From positions 27,847,111 to 27,911,110 of the forward strand of contig NC_059304.1 in assembly GCF_017591435.1 (NCBI RefSeq): a stretch of DNA of 64,000 nucleotides, written 5' to 3'. Of this stretch, positions 24,264 to 39,611 are shown piece after piece (the stretch's first letter is position 1; each line of letters starts with the position of its first letter). Made by a program: the position numbers and the translations under genes. Under the pieces are notes generated by a model, which saw only the letters and a list, made by a program, of their open reading frames with translations, searched no databases and was not told the DNA's origin. The DNA is from Portunus trituberculatus (taxonomy: Eukaryota; Arthropoda; Malacostraca; Decapoda; Portunidae).

Positions 24264-25085
24264 TACATATTACTTTAACTACTATATTTTGTACTTACCA
24301 CTATTTGCTCACATTTCTTTCCATAGGGTTAGGGGGAGGGGAGTGGAGTCCTCTTTCACAATGTACCATTTTTCCATAAATTTTCTCTGGCTTTTTTTTT
24401 TTTTTTTTTTTTTAATTATTTCCATTCTTAACTAAATTTAACCAAAACATTTATCTTTTTCTTAACAAAACTCAGTTATTCTTATTGCCTTAAAGATTTT
24501 TCCTTTCACTTCGTCTGCATCACTTTTTTTAAAAATTTGCATTATCTAGTAAGTCATATTCTTAACGTACAGTGAGGCGAGAGAAGCGTGATGTCTTCAG
24601 TTGCCTACTCACCACAAAAAAAGAAAAAGCACCATAACTACACTGTTCACAATGTCACAGTTAATATTACTACTATTGTTATTATTCTTACTTTTATTAA
24701 TGTTGTTAATATCATCATTATTATTGTTGACATTTAGAAAAATTGCAAATGTAGCCCAATAATGGCATCAAGCAGCCCAAACATATCATGAATTAAGTAG
24801 CCCAAAAAATTGCAGGTAGCAGATTATGAATTTAAGTAGTGCATATCCTTCAAAAGTAGCCCAATCCGCCTAATCTGTGCGGCACAGGGTAGCGTCAGTT
24901 TACACTTCCGCCTGGTGGGCTGGGTACAAATTTGTGGTGGCGGCAGATTTGACCAGGTGGGTGGTGCGTGAGATATGAATGTCAAATTGGGAAGTCAGTC
25001 AGTTGAACCTTGAGGATTGGGTATTAATTAACTGAGTTCAAATTGGCGATAATTTGAACTGCGAACAGTCGAATCACAAGGATCC

Positions 25086-25089
<4 letters not shown>

Positions 25090-25149
<60 letters not shown>
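25090..25149. repeat. (TA)n microsatellite
   Basis: TA tract between the F12 right end and the F14 left end. Confidence 0.95.
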
Positions 25150-26507
<1,358 letters not shown>

Positions 26508-26510
26508 TAT

Positions 26511-27273
26511 AGGGTCATTTCATTGTGAGGAACGTTACAGTTGGAGATAACTTGCTGAACTACTCTTGAATTATATTATTAAAATTGTGCAAAATATATG
26601 AATGGCTCTTGTGTGCTATGTTACCAATAATGAGGTTTATAGTAACATGTACGTGACATTTTGTAGTTGTGATAATGAAGGTAGTGAGAAAAAACAGTGT
26701 TTGAATAGGGTCAATATGTTGTGCTGCAATTACGATGTATAAGTCAAATTAAAAAAAAGTTTGTATGAAAATTGATAATGAAATAAATGAATCCGTTATT
26801 TGTTATAGGAGTTATATAATATGGTATATAAAGAATGATGAATTTGCAGTTTCAAGCAATACTTCATGCTCAACAGACCCTAAAGATGTGTTCACACTTA
26901 CCAATTTGCCACTGAAATTTTACATAGGTAGAGTTTCCGACTCAAAATCGGTGCCTAGTGACTGGAGAAAGCAGTTGCAAAACAAGACCAACATGTTGGA
27001 GTTGATTTGCAACCTTGTTTATGATGTGACGTCGCAGAGTAAGTTTTGAAAATATGGTCTCCAGGTGTCAAGAAGATGTTAGAGTTGGCAAGGGAAAAAG
27101 AACACATCTAGGACACCAGAAATTAATTATATTGTGAAAAAAGCTTGTCTTTTGATGAAATAACTGCCACTCTACAAGAACTGTTTCCCTGAATGCAGGG
27201 TATTGTTGGAGGTAAGGATTGAAGACTTGTCAGGATTTAATTTGATCACAATTGTGAATAGTCTTCTGAAGAT
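26511..27273. other. Unassigned region with a candidate transposon left end and one unknown ORF
   Basis: The sequence begins AGGGTCATTTCATTGTGAGG, whose complement resembles the terminus GGAACGACCCT at 33548-33557. I could not prove these are two ends of one element. A plus-strand frame at 26765-27049 (94 codons, starting MKIDNEINESVICYRSY) matches nothing I recognise and may be chance. Confidence 0.35.
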
Positions 27274-27400
27274 TTTTTTTTTTTTTTTTTTTTTTCGTAG
27301 GGAAGAGGGCCAGCCAAGGGCAAAAAACAGAAAGTTAAAAAAGGCCCACTTGAGTGTTAGACACCTCTTGCTTTCCTGCCACTTAGCCAGGGACGTATCC
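27274..27400 (-). mobile_element. LINE A-type 3' tail, short copy
   Basis: A T-run followed by GGGCCAGCCAAGGGCAAAAA matches the 3' UTR of LINE A next to its poly(A) at 15603-15650. It is a strongly 5'-truncated insertion. Confidence 0.6.
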
Positions 27401-27662
27401 ATAGGCATTTTCTTTTCTGTTGACTCCTCCAGTATGCCAAAAGAAGTGCAACCACCACTTCAACATTGTCACTTGAGGAAGACATATTGGCAGGTAGCTG
27501 TTTGTTTATATTTACTTCCCGCCAAGGTGCCAACTAGTTGATACTTTCCAGTCGCTACGTGTGACACTTTCCAGCTAGAAGGGATGAGTTGGAAACTCTA
27601 CCTAAGTAAAATTTCAGTCTCAAATTGGTATGTGTGAACCTGCCTTAACCAAGACACTCCAT

Positions 27663-27890
27663 AAGGTGAACTAACCTAACCTAACATTTTGTAATATAAC
27701 TGTAGGATCTCAGCTCACCCTAGACTCTGAAGAAGATGAATTAACTTACCCAAACATTTTGTAATATAACTGTGGGGTCTTTCCTAACTCTATACTCTAG
27801 ATAAGATGCATTAACCTAACCAAACATTTTGTAATATAACTATGGGGTCTTTCAAAACTCTAGATACTAAATAAGATGAATTAATACGTA
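27663..27890. repeat. Minisatellite, about 70-bp unit, three copies
   Basis: AACATTTTGTAATATAACTG recurs three times at about 66-70 bp spacing, each followed by a GGTCT-type segment and CTCTA. A short (CCTAA)n-like stretch lies at its left edge. A related array is at 29860-30050. Confidence 0.75.
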
Positions 27891-28393
27891 CCTTGCAATG
27901 CAATGTGGGTCATCAGTTACTATCCACTGTTGTGATGCGACCCACTGGTAGGTCGTAAACAGTTTTCACATACATCGCATTTTAATCTTACTATTAATAG
28001 AAATTGGATTATATGATAAAATTGCAATAAACAGTATGTGTAGGAGGGCATAATAAACACTGATTGATAAGTAATATGAAGCTTATTTTGTTTTTAGTGT
28101 AAAAATTATATGAAAAATAGTCATCTTGTTTCCATATTTTCTCTCTAATACATGCAGACAAGCTATATTATCTTGCATTTTTTCCTTCAGAAGAATATCA
28201 GACTTTTCTATAACAAATCATTGAAACAGATATCACAATTGGATTTTACTTGACAAGCTTCAGTTACTTTTTATTGATTTATTATATGTTTTCCTGAAAT
28301 TATTTGGACAAATTATAAATAAACTGCCATTGGAGACACTTTTGAATTGCATATATAAATAAACATAAGTAGAGGAACAAAACATAATACTTG
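27891..28393. other. No gene seen
   Basis: AT-rich sequence. Part of it (about 28130-28290) is similar in the same orientation to 29310-29480, on the other side of an F5 element. Confidence 0.5.
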
Positions 28394-29263
28394 AGCATAT
28401 AAGTACTCAAAGTTTTCAATACTCAAACACAAAAGTTTGATTTAATACTCAAAAAAATACCTGATAGTCGAACGTCCACACACATGATTGTAAACAAAGG
28501 CTCTCTGGTGTCCCTCTACCCCCTCTGCCGGTTGTGAGTTGTGCTGCTGCAGTCATCAGAATAACATTGTCTTGCATTCTATGTGTAGTTTTCATTTATA
28601 AACTTACATTAACACCAAAGGCTTATTAGTGTTGAATATATCTGGTAATCAAACAGCCACACATTTGGTCGTATACAAAGCTCTGTCATCTCCCTTCTTG
28701 CAGCCGCCACTGTACTGTTCTAATACTGTATTACTGGTAATACCGGTAATACCAGTATTACCTTAGTGCCGGTATACCAGATGCTGGTGCGTATCCCAAG
28801 TCCTGCTGCAATCTTGAGAAAAACAACTTTCTTCTGCGTTGTCAGTACTTTTTCACTTCAAAATTTATGATGGCACCAAAGAGGCTTATTAGTGATGAAA
28901 ATTAGGAATGTGGTGAGAGTGCAAGTGTTAGTGAGCCACAGTACTCCATTAGTGGATTCACAGGAATTACTTCAGGAGAAAAGTTACAAAAACGTTTTCA
29001 TAGAAGGTGACTCATCGTCTGGTGACCTCACTCCTCTCCCCCACCCTTCTTCCTTCCTCTTCTAAGTTATCCCTCACCAGCTTTCACTTACAGTATGTAC
29101 AAATCAAAATTGTAAAAAGAAAATACATTGAAATTTTTATAAATTGGATGTTTTGATAAGATTAGAACAAATTACCTGATTTATAGGTATCAATAGTTTA
29201 ACATTTTAATACTCGAACAGCCATTTGGAATTAGTTAAGTTTGAGTATTGAGTCTCCACTGTA
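28394..29263 (+). mobile_element. F5 Tigger deletion derivative, copy B
   Basis: The left part (TACTCAAAGTTTTCAATACT) and right end AGTATTGAGTCTCCACTG match F5. A transposase start, MAPKRLISDEN, is seen at 28869-28901 and runs into a stop. The rest is a deletion junction to C-terminal sequence shared with copy D. The left TIR is degraded. Confidence 0.7.
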
Positions 29264-29859
29264 AATAAAAAAAATATACCTGCTATAGAAATTAACACAT
29301 TTTATTTTATTTTTTTCTAAGACATGTAAGAAAACTATATTGTCTTGCATTTTTCCTTTAGAAGAACATGAAACTTTTCTTTAACAAATAATCCAAGCTG
29401 AGATATCACAATTGGACTTTCCTTGATAAGCTTTAATAATTTTCTTTATTGATCTTTTCATAATTTCATAATTTTCCTGATATCATCTTTATTATTTTAT
29501 TTTATCTTCTTTTTTTTCTGTTGAACTAAGTTAACCATAAGACCATGTAGCATTCAATTTCTAAATATGCAAAACATAGACAAAAATATATAATCAAATT
29601 TAGGAAAGGAAAAATATAGTACAGTATAGAGAGACGCATTGAATATCAACAAATAAAGTATGTCTACTGGTGGGTCGTATTGCAGAGAAGTCTCAGATTT
29701 TTCACAGTATGTGATGTGATCCACCAGTTTGTTTGGGTGTTCTCTTAGATATCACTCTGCTCTTCTCGCTTCACTGGCTTGACCAGCACTGACGTGACGA
29801 CAATTTATTTTTATCACAGTGCGGGAGAGTTCGCCGCACTGACAATTGTAGGAAATGTG
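29264..29859. other. No gene seen
   Basis: AT-rich sequence; 29310-29480 resembles 28130-28290. No coding or RNA signature noticed. Confidence 0.5.
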
Positions 29860-30050
29860 TTAACTTAACCAAACTTTTTGTAATGTAACTGTGGAGTCTT
29901 TCCTAACTCAAGACACAAAATAAAATCAATTGACCTAACCAAACATTTTGTAATATAACTGTAGTGTCTTTCCTAACTTTAGACACTTAATAAAATTAAT
30001 TAAGGTACCCAAACTTTTTTTAGCAAAGCTGTGAGACTTTGCTCACCCTA
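29860..30050. repeat. Minisatellite, second array of the 70-bp unit
   Basis: AACTTTTTGTAATGTAACTG and AACATTTTGTAATATAACTG with GTCTTTCCTAACT repeats, about 68 bp apart. Same unit and orientation as 27663-27890. Confidence 0.7.
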
Positions 30051-30079
30051 GAAAAATAAATATTTTGCAAAACATTGTA

Positions 30080-30845
30080 TAATGTGTAGCATTTTACTTA
30101 GCTGTTGTAAGCTCTATGAGCAGCTATCCCAGGATTCCTGTATGGGGTCAAGAGGTACTGTTGTCCCCCAAGAGATGACAGGAACCCACTGGAATTGTGT
30201 GCTTGCCAGCCTGGCCATCAAAGTGCCTCCAGGCCACACTCATGCTAGATATGGACATCATTTGTTGACCCTGGCCATTTTGCTACAATGTCCAAAATAT
30301 TGTAGGCAGCATCAAACTTTATTTGAGTGGTGATGTTGTGGAAGTTTATTTAATAAAGGCTGCCTCATTTCCTGATGCTGCAAGTATCCTTATATAAGTG
30401 ACATCAATGACATCCACAATGCCTGGGAAGCCTGCAGTTACAAGAAATTCATCCTGCTTCATCTTGACTTCCTGCAAAATCAAAGGAAACTTGTCGAATC
30501 TTGACAATATTGCTGGCCGTGTCAGAGCGTCGAGAATAACAGAGATGGCATTACTGATGGCTGGCTGGGATGGCCCAAGGTTGTCACTGCTGCGCTGCTG
30601 CACCTTTTCGGTGGCTAAGTAACATAAGGCAATAACCACTTTCATTTCTGCTGTCAGCGCAACACTCCTTCCTATGGAGCTCTCCAAGGCATCTCTCATC
30701 AGGTTGGTCACAAATAGCGCTCTTGCCCGATGCAGTCTGTACCTTTTCACCAACTCAGCATCACTCAGCTCACCCAGAACATCCCTTGACACGGCAGGCA
30801 ATTTCTTCTTGGTGGTCAGCCATTTTTGTTTGGTTAAGTGCTCTT
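30080..30845 (-). pseudogene. PIF/Harbinger (HARBI1-like) transposase remnant
   Basis: The open part (30346-30801, minus) gives GELSDAELVKRYRLHRARAL, ALTAEMKVVIALCYLATEKV, SDNLGPSQPAISNAISVILD and GFPGIVDVIDVTYIRI. These follow the HARBI1/DDE_Tnp_4 pattern (helix-turn-helix SQ.A.S, then GxIDGTHI with the first Asp). The Gly-Thr-His part of the last motif is changed to VTY. Beyond 30346 a broken frame shows LLGDN and ELTTAK-like pieces, resembling the later LLGDSGYP block, down to about 30080. Inactive. No TIRs or TTA duplication were found. Confidence 0.75.
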
Positions 30846-31239
30846 AACATAACTCTTAAATAGTTAAGCCACCTTCAGAGGTAACTTAAATCTAAGAGCA
30901 GTTTCAAGATGTACCCGGGAGGTTAGAATGAAAACTAATAGAAAAGTTCCTCTAAGATAAATGTTCGTTGTTAAGATTCTTTGTTAATATGTACAGGCTC
31001 TGGCTGTGTGAGGCGAGGGGATGGGAGGGAAGATAAGAGACATGACAGAGGGGGAAGAGTTCAAGATCGCAGCCATCAATCACAGCTGCTTGCTTGCTGT
31101 TTGTTTCTTTCTTATTGTCTTGGTAGCTTCATCTCTTCTTGAAGTTTCTGATTCTAATTCTCACCAATTTATGCCTGTAAAGACGTTTTTTTCTGAAAAG
31201 TAGAGTGCTAAATGACAAACCTTCCCTCTTGATATCCTG
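30846..31239. other. No gene seen
   Basis: No coding or repeat signature recognised. A 60-codon plus-strand frame at 31021-31203 has no family features. Confidence 0.4.
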
Positions 31240-32456
<1,217 letters not shown>

Positions 32457-32458
32457 TA

Positions 32459-33379
32459 CAGGCAACCTCCCATTAATGAAGGTTCAAACAACGAAATTTC
32501 GCTACAATGAAGGTTTCATTTTACTACCATCTGCTTGTTTAACGAACACCAAACTCACTTTAACAAAGTTTTATCCAGGTAATTTTTTCCAAGTTTGAAA
32601 GCACCGCCATATCACACAAGCTGACAGGCTTTTGAATACACCAGCGCCTGTCGTGGACAACACGCGCACCACCCACTCCCTTAGTTCAAAACAATAACAG
32701 CGTCAGCAGCAGCTCGTCTTTCCTCGCTCAACTTACCACCAAAACGCCCTGCAATGTCGCCTAGCATTGCTAAGACCAGGAAATCTCTTACTTTCGAAGT
32801 GAAGCTGGACATTATTCACAGACACGAGAGAGGTGAGAAAACTAATAGCATTGCTCGCCACCATCTTGACTCCCATCTACTGTCTCTACTATTTTCAAGT
32901 CAGCAGACTCGATTAAGAAGGCTGGTGAGACTGTATCTTCCTTGCAAGCTAAAAGAACCACCTGAACTCATGACTCTACAATGGATAAAATGGAAAGCCT
33001 TGTGGAAATGTGGTACATAAGTTTTGTATGTGATACAATGATGTGCCGTTTGTTTACATTCCACAGGTTGCCAGTTAGTGTCTTTCCTGTTTCACTCTCC
33101 CTCCCTTCATAAATTTAAGATCATCAACATTATAAAGTTATGTACATACATACATTAGTGTACATTATAATGACTTAAATTAAACTGCCTAAATGTTTAA
33201 CTTCATAATTTTTACTTTCATTAAACCTTTCACTGTACTATGATGCACTCTCACTTTGTTTACTCTCAATGGAAGTTCAAGTCAGGGGTTAAACTTGTTA
33301 TAATAGGTTCGCTTAACGAAGTTTCGCTTAACGAAGGGTTTTTAGGAAGGTAACCCCTTCGTTAAGCGGGGGTTGCCTT
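32459..33379 (+). mobile_element. F1 Tigger deletion derivative, copy C
   Basis: The left TIR CAGGCAACCTCCCATTAATG and right end TTCGTTAAGCGGGGGTTGCC are present, flanked by TA (32457-32458 and 33380-33381). It encodes only a transposase start: TRKSLTFEVKLDIIHRHERG and EKTNSIARHHLDS (about 32754-32880). It inserted into ordinary AT-rich DNA rather than a microsatellite, so it gives the clearest TA target duplication of the family. Confidence 0.88.
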
Positions 33380-33380
33380 T

Positions 33381-33809
33381 ATAGCAAGAACAATAATAAA
33401 TACAGAATGTTCTGGATAGTTTCATTAACATCTTTAGCCATTAGTACTATCTTGGTAAGAATCATATCACACTAACTGTATAACTTTTAAAGATATAGGT
33501 AAGAGTGCACCCATAAATTACTTCTCAATGAAACGATCGTAACAGTGGAACGACCCTAGAACTAACCTAGTAAAATGTAGTAGATGACCAACTTATTCTC
33601 TTACCTGGTTCTCTTAACTGGTGGGCTTCCCACTCCTACATATCAGGTGGAGGATAGCAACGGGAAGCCACACTCTGCTAATCTGTCAGCCCATAAACAA
33701 TTTTTTATGAATGATAAAAGTTAGCAACAAAAACTGGCTGGAAAGTACATCATAGGAAGCAGTATATAACTGTCAGGACCACAGTTACTGTTACTCAGGC
33801 ATAGTAAAA
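33381..33809. other. AT-rich flank with GTAAC motif; no gene
   Basis: Contains ATGAAACGATCGTAAC at 33528-33543, the same motif as in R1, next to the possible terminus GGAACGACCCT. No coding signature seen. Confidence 0.4.
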
Positions 33810-34650
33810 GAGCAAGTTTCCAAGATGAAGAGCAAGGCAATGTTTAATTGTTTCAATATTTCGAAGCTGAACAAACTTGGCAGGCAGTGCACAGGTCAAC
33901 ACACCTCAAACTAAAAAATCTTTACTAAATCTCCAGCTGGGTTGTAGAATGAGCAATTTTGAAATCAACTCCTTGTACTACTCAAGGGACAAAGAAAGAG
34001 ATCATCTCTAGAAATTGACAAATGACCATGAAAAATTTGTCAATATTTAATGATATCATGTCTGAGTAATCTTCCCTAAACTGAGTTGAAGTTTAAGGTT
34101 TTTAGGTGGTGGGAGTAGTCCAAGCCCTTCAACACATGAATTTCTCTTGTCCATCTTCTTTGAACTGTCTCCAATTGTCTGACATTCCCCATATAACTCA
34201 AATTCCAAATGGAGGATGTATATTCCAATAAAGGATGTGCATACATGAATAGTAAAAATGGGAATCATTAAAGAAGCATCCCAATTTACAGTAGACCGTA
34301 GAATACTGGTTGCAACCTCTTCTCCTCCCTTTTGGATTATACTGGACAAATGTTGTTGGAATTCAAGTCTGTAAGTGAGTCTTTAAAGGGAATCACTATA
34401 TTGTTGATATAATAACAAATGCCCTGACCAAACACAAATTAAAAATTATTAATACTAATAAATCCTAAAGCAACACTGGGATGAATTTAGTGCACGTCTC
34501 CAAGACTCGGATACCTGGAAAAGAGTATTTACATCCCATTGACAATTTCTCACTGCAGTCAGCACATCATCATCAGAACCTGCCTCAATGCTAATGTATA
34601 ATTTTAGATCATCAGCAAATATCTTAGTAGAAGAGACTGTTTGAATTCAC
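33810..34650 (-). pseudogene. LINE reverse-transcriptase C-terminal remnant
   Basis: Read on the minus strand, IFADDLKLYISIEAG (the FADD active-site box, about 34580-34625) is followed by QVSESW. After gaps come HLEF/YMGNVRQLE, VQRRWTREIHVLKGLDY, and LKTLNFNSV. The last pieces are GRLLRHDIIKYWQIFHG and RFFSLRCVDLCTACQ. These are typical C-terminal blocks of LINE polymerases. Many stops and frame changes mark it as old. It ends less than 200 bp upstream of the SEPSECS start codon, so it may lie in or next to the promoter. Confidence 0.7.
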
Positions 34651-34816
34651 AATATTAATATTTAACAATAATATATGTTCAGGATGAGGAGGCTAGATAA
34701 AATTATGGAGGGGCTACCTTGCCTTTTTGCAGTCCTTTTATTTGCAGTCCTGTTCTTACACCACAATATTTATAAAGTTGCATTAGATCTGGAATATTTC
34801 ACTCCTTTATCCCCAC

Positions 34817-34939
34817 ATGGCAGAAATGGATGCAGAGTCTCTAAGGCTGGCAGAACGCTTCCTGCCATCAACTTACTTAAAGCAGGCACAGGATGCTGAT
34901 ATTTCACGACGGAGCAGAATACACCAGCTACTAGAAAAG
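34817..34939 (+). CDS. SEPSECS: SEPSECS exon 1 (coding part)
   Basis: 41 codons from MAEMDAESLRLAERFLPSTY to RIHQLLEK; donor GTGAGG at 34940. This is the N-terminal helical segment that packs on the tRNA side in the known structure. The 5' UTR boundary and promoter cannot be seen. Confidence 0.93.
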
Positions 34940-37900
34940 GTGAGGTTTTGAGGCTGAAGTCTGCCACATGCTAACTGAAGTAGAATATTTTTTAATCATA
35001 TAAAGATTTGTATTACAAAGTATATTCATAGTGTGAATTAGAAAATGAGTGAATTATGAATTGAATTCTTGCAATTATATCAGAACGTAACTATTATAAT
35101 TATATGTTGTTGGAGTAAATAAAGTGTAGTTTTTTTTGTCAATTTTTTTTTTTTTGCATTATTTGCTTTGTATTATATTTTGAAGTACTGTATTCCTGTA
35201 TATTGTGAGTATTATGTCACAGGATCACAGGAAGAGTGACTGCAGTACATGGTAGCAAGAACCTTGTCTTGATAAACAATAAAAGCATCAAAATAATGGT
35301 ATTGGTACAGTATAACTCTGGAGCCTTAATTTTCATCTAATTACTTCCAAATCTTCAGGAAACCCTTTGTATACATATAATTCATCAGTGAAAAGTGCTA
35401 GTGGTTAGGCTAGGGATTAATGCTTACTATAAGTCCTTGTCAGTAACTCTACATGATCACATGCTGTGGTAGTTTATTCACTCTTATTTACATTTAGGTT
35501 AGGATATATTAAGTATGTTTTTGGTTTAGTTGGTCAGGGAAATCAAAATAGACCAAATTTCTCCTCTCATAAAAAGTCTAAGGCAAAAAGACTTGTAGAT
35601 TTGTATTAGGTTAAGTAAAATACAGGCTTAAAGTGTTAGTATATTTACAAAATTTGTACTGAACTCCTAAGCCTGGGATTTACTAACTTAACCTTACCAA
35701 ACCTAACCTAACCTTTGCCACTTTTTGCTAATTTATTATATGTATATAAAGGGTTTGTGAAGCTCGGGAAGAAAAGAGATGAAAATTAAGGTGCCAGAGT
35801 TATACTGGACCTTTACCTATATTATTCCAAACACTCATTTGGTTGTAGGTCTCAATTTTTATAGCAGTCCTAGAGGTATGTAATTGGTCTATGACGTTGG
35901 AGATACTACTCTGCTAGGATAATGTAGTTTGCAGAAGTTACTTGATGTGTAGGAGAATAGTTACTCTCATACAAACTTAGGTAACTGAGGAGGCTCCTTT
36001 TTTTTTCTAGATTTTAATTTATTAAATACTTGACTTCATCATCTTTCATTCAGCGAAAGTGTCCAGATGAAGGTTGGGATGACCAGATGATTGAAGGATT
36101 GCTAGTTGACCTGTCCAAAATGGACAGCAACAATTTCCCAGCCAATTGTGGGGTTGGAGAGCGAGAATCTCGCATCTTTTCAGGTAAACGAGAAGCTCTT
36201 GATTTCTTATTAGAATTGTTATTGTGTCTTTTTTCACACTGCTTGTTTCCAAATTACTATAGAGGAATAAGGATTTATTATTGAGAATGATGAACATTAA
36301 GATAGTGAGTAGTTATTACTTTGAAAGTTTAAAATAAAATTGAAGATATGCAGGGTTTGGCATAAAGATTCACTTGCTATATATGAAATATTTAATAATC
36401 ACATAATAAATGCAAATTGTTCTATATATATGCATCTTTATTGAATACATTATCATATCAGTTTTGAAGGTTTGTTATAGATAGTGATTTATACTATTTA
36501 TTCTATAAATATTTTATATGAAAAGTGGATGTCAGTTTTTTTTTTACAGATTTTATATGAGTACATACACCCCACCTCCACTTTCACATTGACTGCGATT
36601 CACGATCCTCGAGTTTGGCACTTAATTCAAAATTCTTACCATCTGAATTTTGTGTATCATTGTCATGAGTTTTGCGCTGGTTCAACAAGTGTCAATTATG
36701 TTTTATCTACTGATCATCTCTCTTTCTCCTCACCAAACGCTCATCATGGGCCTCCTTGTGCCTTGTGTACAACTGAGGTCAGTAGTCACAGGTATCAATT
36801 GTGTTGCTTTGTCGGCATCACACATGCTGCCTCAAGACCACGATGAAATCTCAGTCAGTTTGCAATTTCACCCAACCGTGGAATCTCTGATGTGGCTTAA
36901 GTTTCTCTGGTGAGAAATGTAGTGAAATGATTGATGATATATAATTTCCATCACGAATTAATATTTTTCAAGTTATGACTATATTTTCAACTCCAAGTTA
37001 TGCCTACCTCTCATTCCCAGTGATTTTGGGGAACCTGTGGGTAATTGAGGTTTTTGGGTGGGGGAGCATTAAATCCTAAATTCACCCTTACCATTATCCT
37101 GTTTGCTTTGATAGCCAATCATATTACAGTCTGAAAAGAAAAGAAACTATGTTGCATGCTAAGCAGCAACAGTGAATGCTGACTCGCTGAGGTTATTTAC
37201 CTAGTTGTATTATAGAGGGTTTGAATGGGACTCATAGTGTCCTGTTTCCATGTCTCCATTTATCTCATTTTTCCTTAAAGTTATGCACATTATGTGCTGT
37301 AACAACTTCATTATTTAATGCATTCCACTTCTCCACCATTCTGTATGTAAAACTGTAATTTCTAATATCCTTCACACACTGCCTCATCCTGATCTTCTTT
37401 ACATGTCCTCTTGTCCTTCTATCTTCTTCTGTCACCAGCACCAGATCTTCCTTGTCTATCTTTTCAATGCCATTGACTATCTTGTACATTGTTATTAGGT
37501 CCCCTCATTCACTTCTATCTTGTAAGGTTGGTAGTCCCATTTCCTTGAGTCATTCTTCATATGGTAGGTCTTTTAGTTCCGGCACCCTCTTTGTAACAAT
37601 CTTTTTTATCCTTTCTAATCTTCTTATATTCTTTTTAGAGCTCGGAGACCACACCACTGCTGCATATTCCAGCTTTGGACATATCATGCTTGCCATGATT
37701 TTCTTCATGATATCTTTGTCCATGTATTGAAATGCCACTCTTATATTAGTCAACATTTTGTATGATAATCCAAATATCTTGCTTATGTGTTTTTCGGGGC
37801 TCAGATTTTCGTGTATAATCACTCCCAGATTTTTTTCCTCTTTAGTCTTCGTTATTTGTTCCTCTCCCATCAAACAGTCCCATACCGGTCTTCTTTTGGT

Positions 37901-39529
37901 CTTTCCTAGTTCCATTATGTGACATTTCTTGGTAATAACCTCCAATTTCCACTTCTTATTCCACTCATAGATTTTCTTTATATCTTCCTGCAACAGCAGA
38001 CAGTCCTCCCTGGTTTTGATAACTCTTAGCAGGTTTGCATCATCAGCAAGTAAATTCATATAACTGTTTACCCCAATGTGAATGTCATTAACATAAATCT
38101 GAAACATAATGGGGGCTGACACTGATCCTTCTGGCACTCCGCTTGTTACTTTACTCCAAGATGAGTATGTATCACTGATCACAATTCTCATCTCCCTATC
38201 CTTCAAACAATCTCTTGTCCATTCTAGCAGAGTTCCTTGCAGTCTTCCTATGTTTTCTAGTTTCCATACTAGTCTTCCATGAGGGACTTAATCAAAAACC
38301 TTTTTTATATCCAGGTATACTGTGTTCACCCATCCGTCTCTGTTTTCCAGTCTTGCGATAACTCTCGAGTAGAAGCTTAATTAGTTTGATACGCATGACC
38401 ATCCTGTCCTGAACCCAGTTGTCTGTTTGATATGACTTGTTCCTCTTCTAGATTTTTAACCCATTTTTCCTTGATAATTATTTCACACAACTTCCCCAAA
38501 ACACTTGTAAGTGACAATGGTCTGTAGTTTAGTGGTTCAGTTGCCTTTCCTCCTTTAAATATCTGTATGTGATCAATGTGTGATGCTGCTTATGATCTAC
38601 TCCAATCTATTACAAGATATTTTAGGGTGTCATTAGTAAGATATGGTAAATCCTATTTATAATATACAGCTATATTAGTTTTCTCCAATTCATAAGTTAT
38701 GTATGGGGAAAAATGGCAAAAAAAAAAAAAAAAAAAAAAGGCACATGTTACACATAACTTCAAAATCATGCCAAACTCAGACTGTGTAGTTTAATGTAAA
38801 AAAAAAAATGCTATAATTGAAATGGGAAATAGTTGTAATTTTTATATAATCAAGGATCCTTCAGTTTTTCAAACACATGGTTACTTAGTTAAAACATTGA
38901 TGTGTAAAGCAAAATTCAGTACGAATTAATATTTGGTGACATGCTGCTACATTATTAAATGTCACACTCTTAATAGACTGTTTTTACACAAATAATGTCC
39001 ATATTCATAAAAGTGAAGACATAAGCTTCTGTTTGGTATATAGACTGTGACAAGATTATTGAAATGACTGTAACAGCGTTTATAATTTTTTGTGGGGAAA
39101 GCTCAAATAGTAATTGATAAAAACTTATACATATTTACATAGCTTAAAGCTTCATCTAAAACCACTGCAGCCAGCCACTGCCGCTGCTATGAAAGTATTT
39201 ACAAAGATTTTTGATGTGATTTTGTCAATTTCCAACCTGTTTCGCAACACCTATGGAAATAATGGTAAGTGTCTGGCTGCAGCAAGAAGCATTTTATTTT
39301 TATTTTGTTACTATGATTGCTCTTATTATGTTGTTATTATGATTCTTGATTAGATAAGTATTTTATGCAGTATTATTTCTTCTTTTTTATACTTTTATGT
39401 GGTGTGAAAACTGTGCAAAAAGTGACAAAAAATGACAGCTCTGAACTCCTAGTGTCAATATGAATTATTAACATAGGTTCTTCACTTCATTTATCATAAT
39501 AACGGCCATCACGCAGTGATAGATGCATC

Positions 39530-39611
<82 letters not shown>

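Larger units (their letters stand above)
21211..25089. mobile_element. F12 Tigger-like element (host of F13)
   Basis: The left end CAAGGGATCCTTGCAATTCG and right end CGAATCACAAGGATCCTTTT form an inverted pair, each next to TA repeats. It contains a transposase start on the minus strand (21518-21660) and the later insertion F13 (21868-24263). Its own length without F13 is about 1.5 kb. The stretch GTAGCCCAA is repeated several times on both sides of F13. Confidence 0.75.

Noticed and set aside
26765..27049. Possible host exon (94 codons)
   Set aside because: No recognisable domain, AT-rich, and no sign of a partner exon; kept only as an unknown.
27640..27700. Interstitial telomere array, (CCTAA)n
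   Set aside because: Only about three imperfect units, which is too short to mean anything; a similar stretch near 35700 is equally weak.
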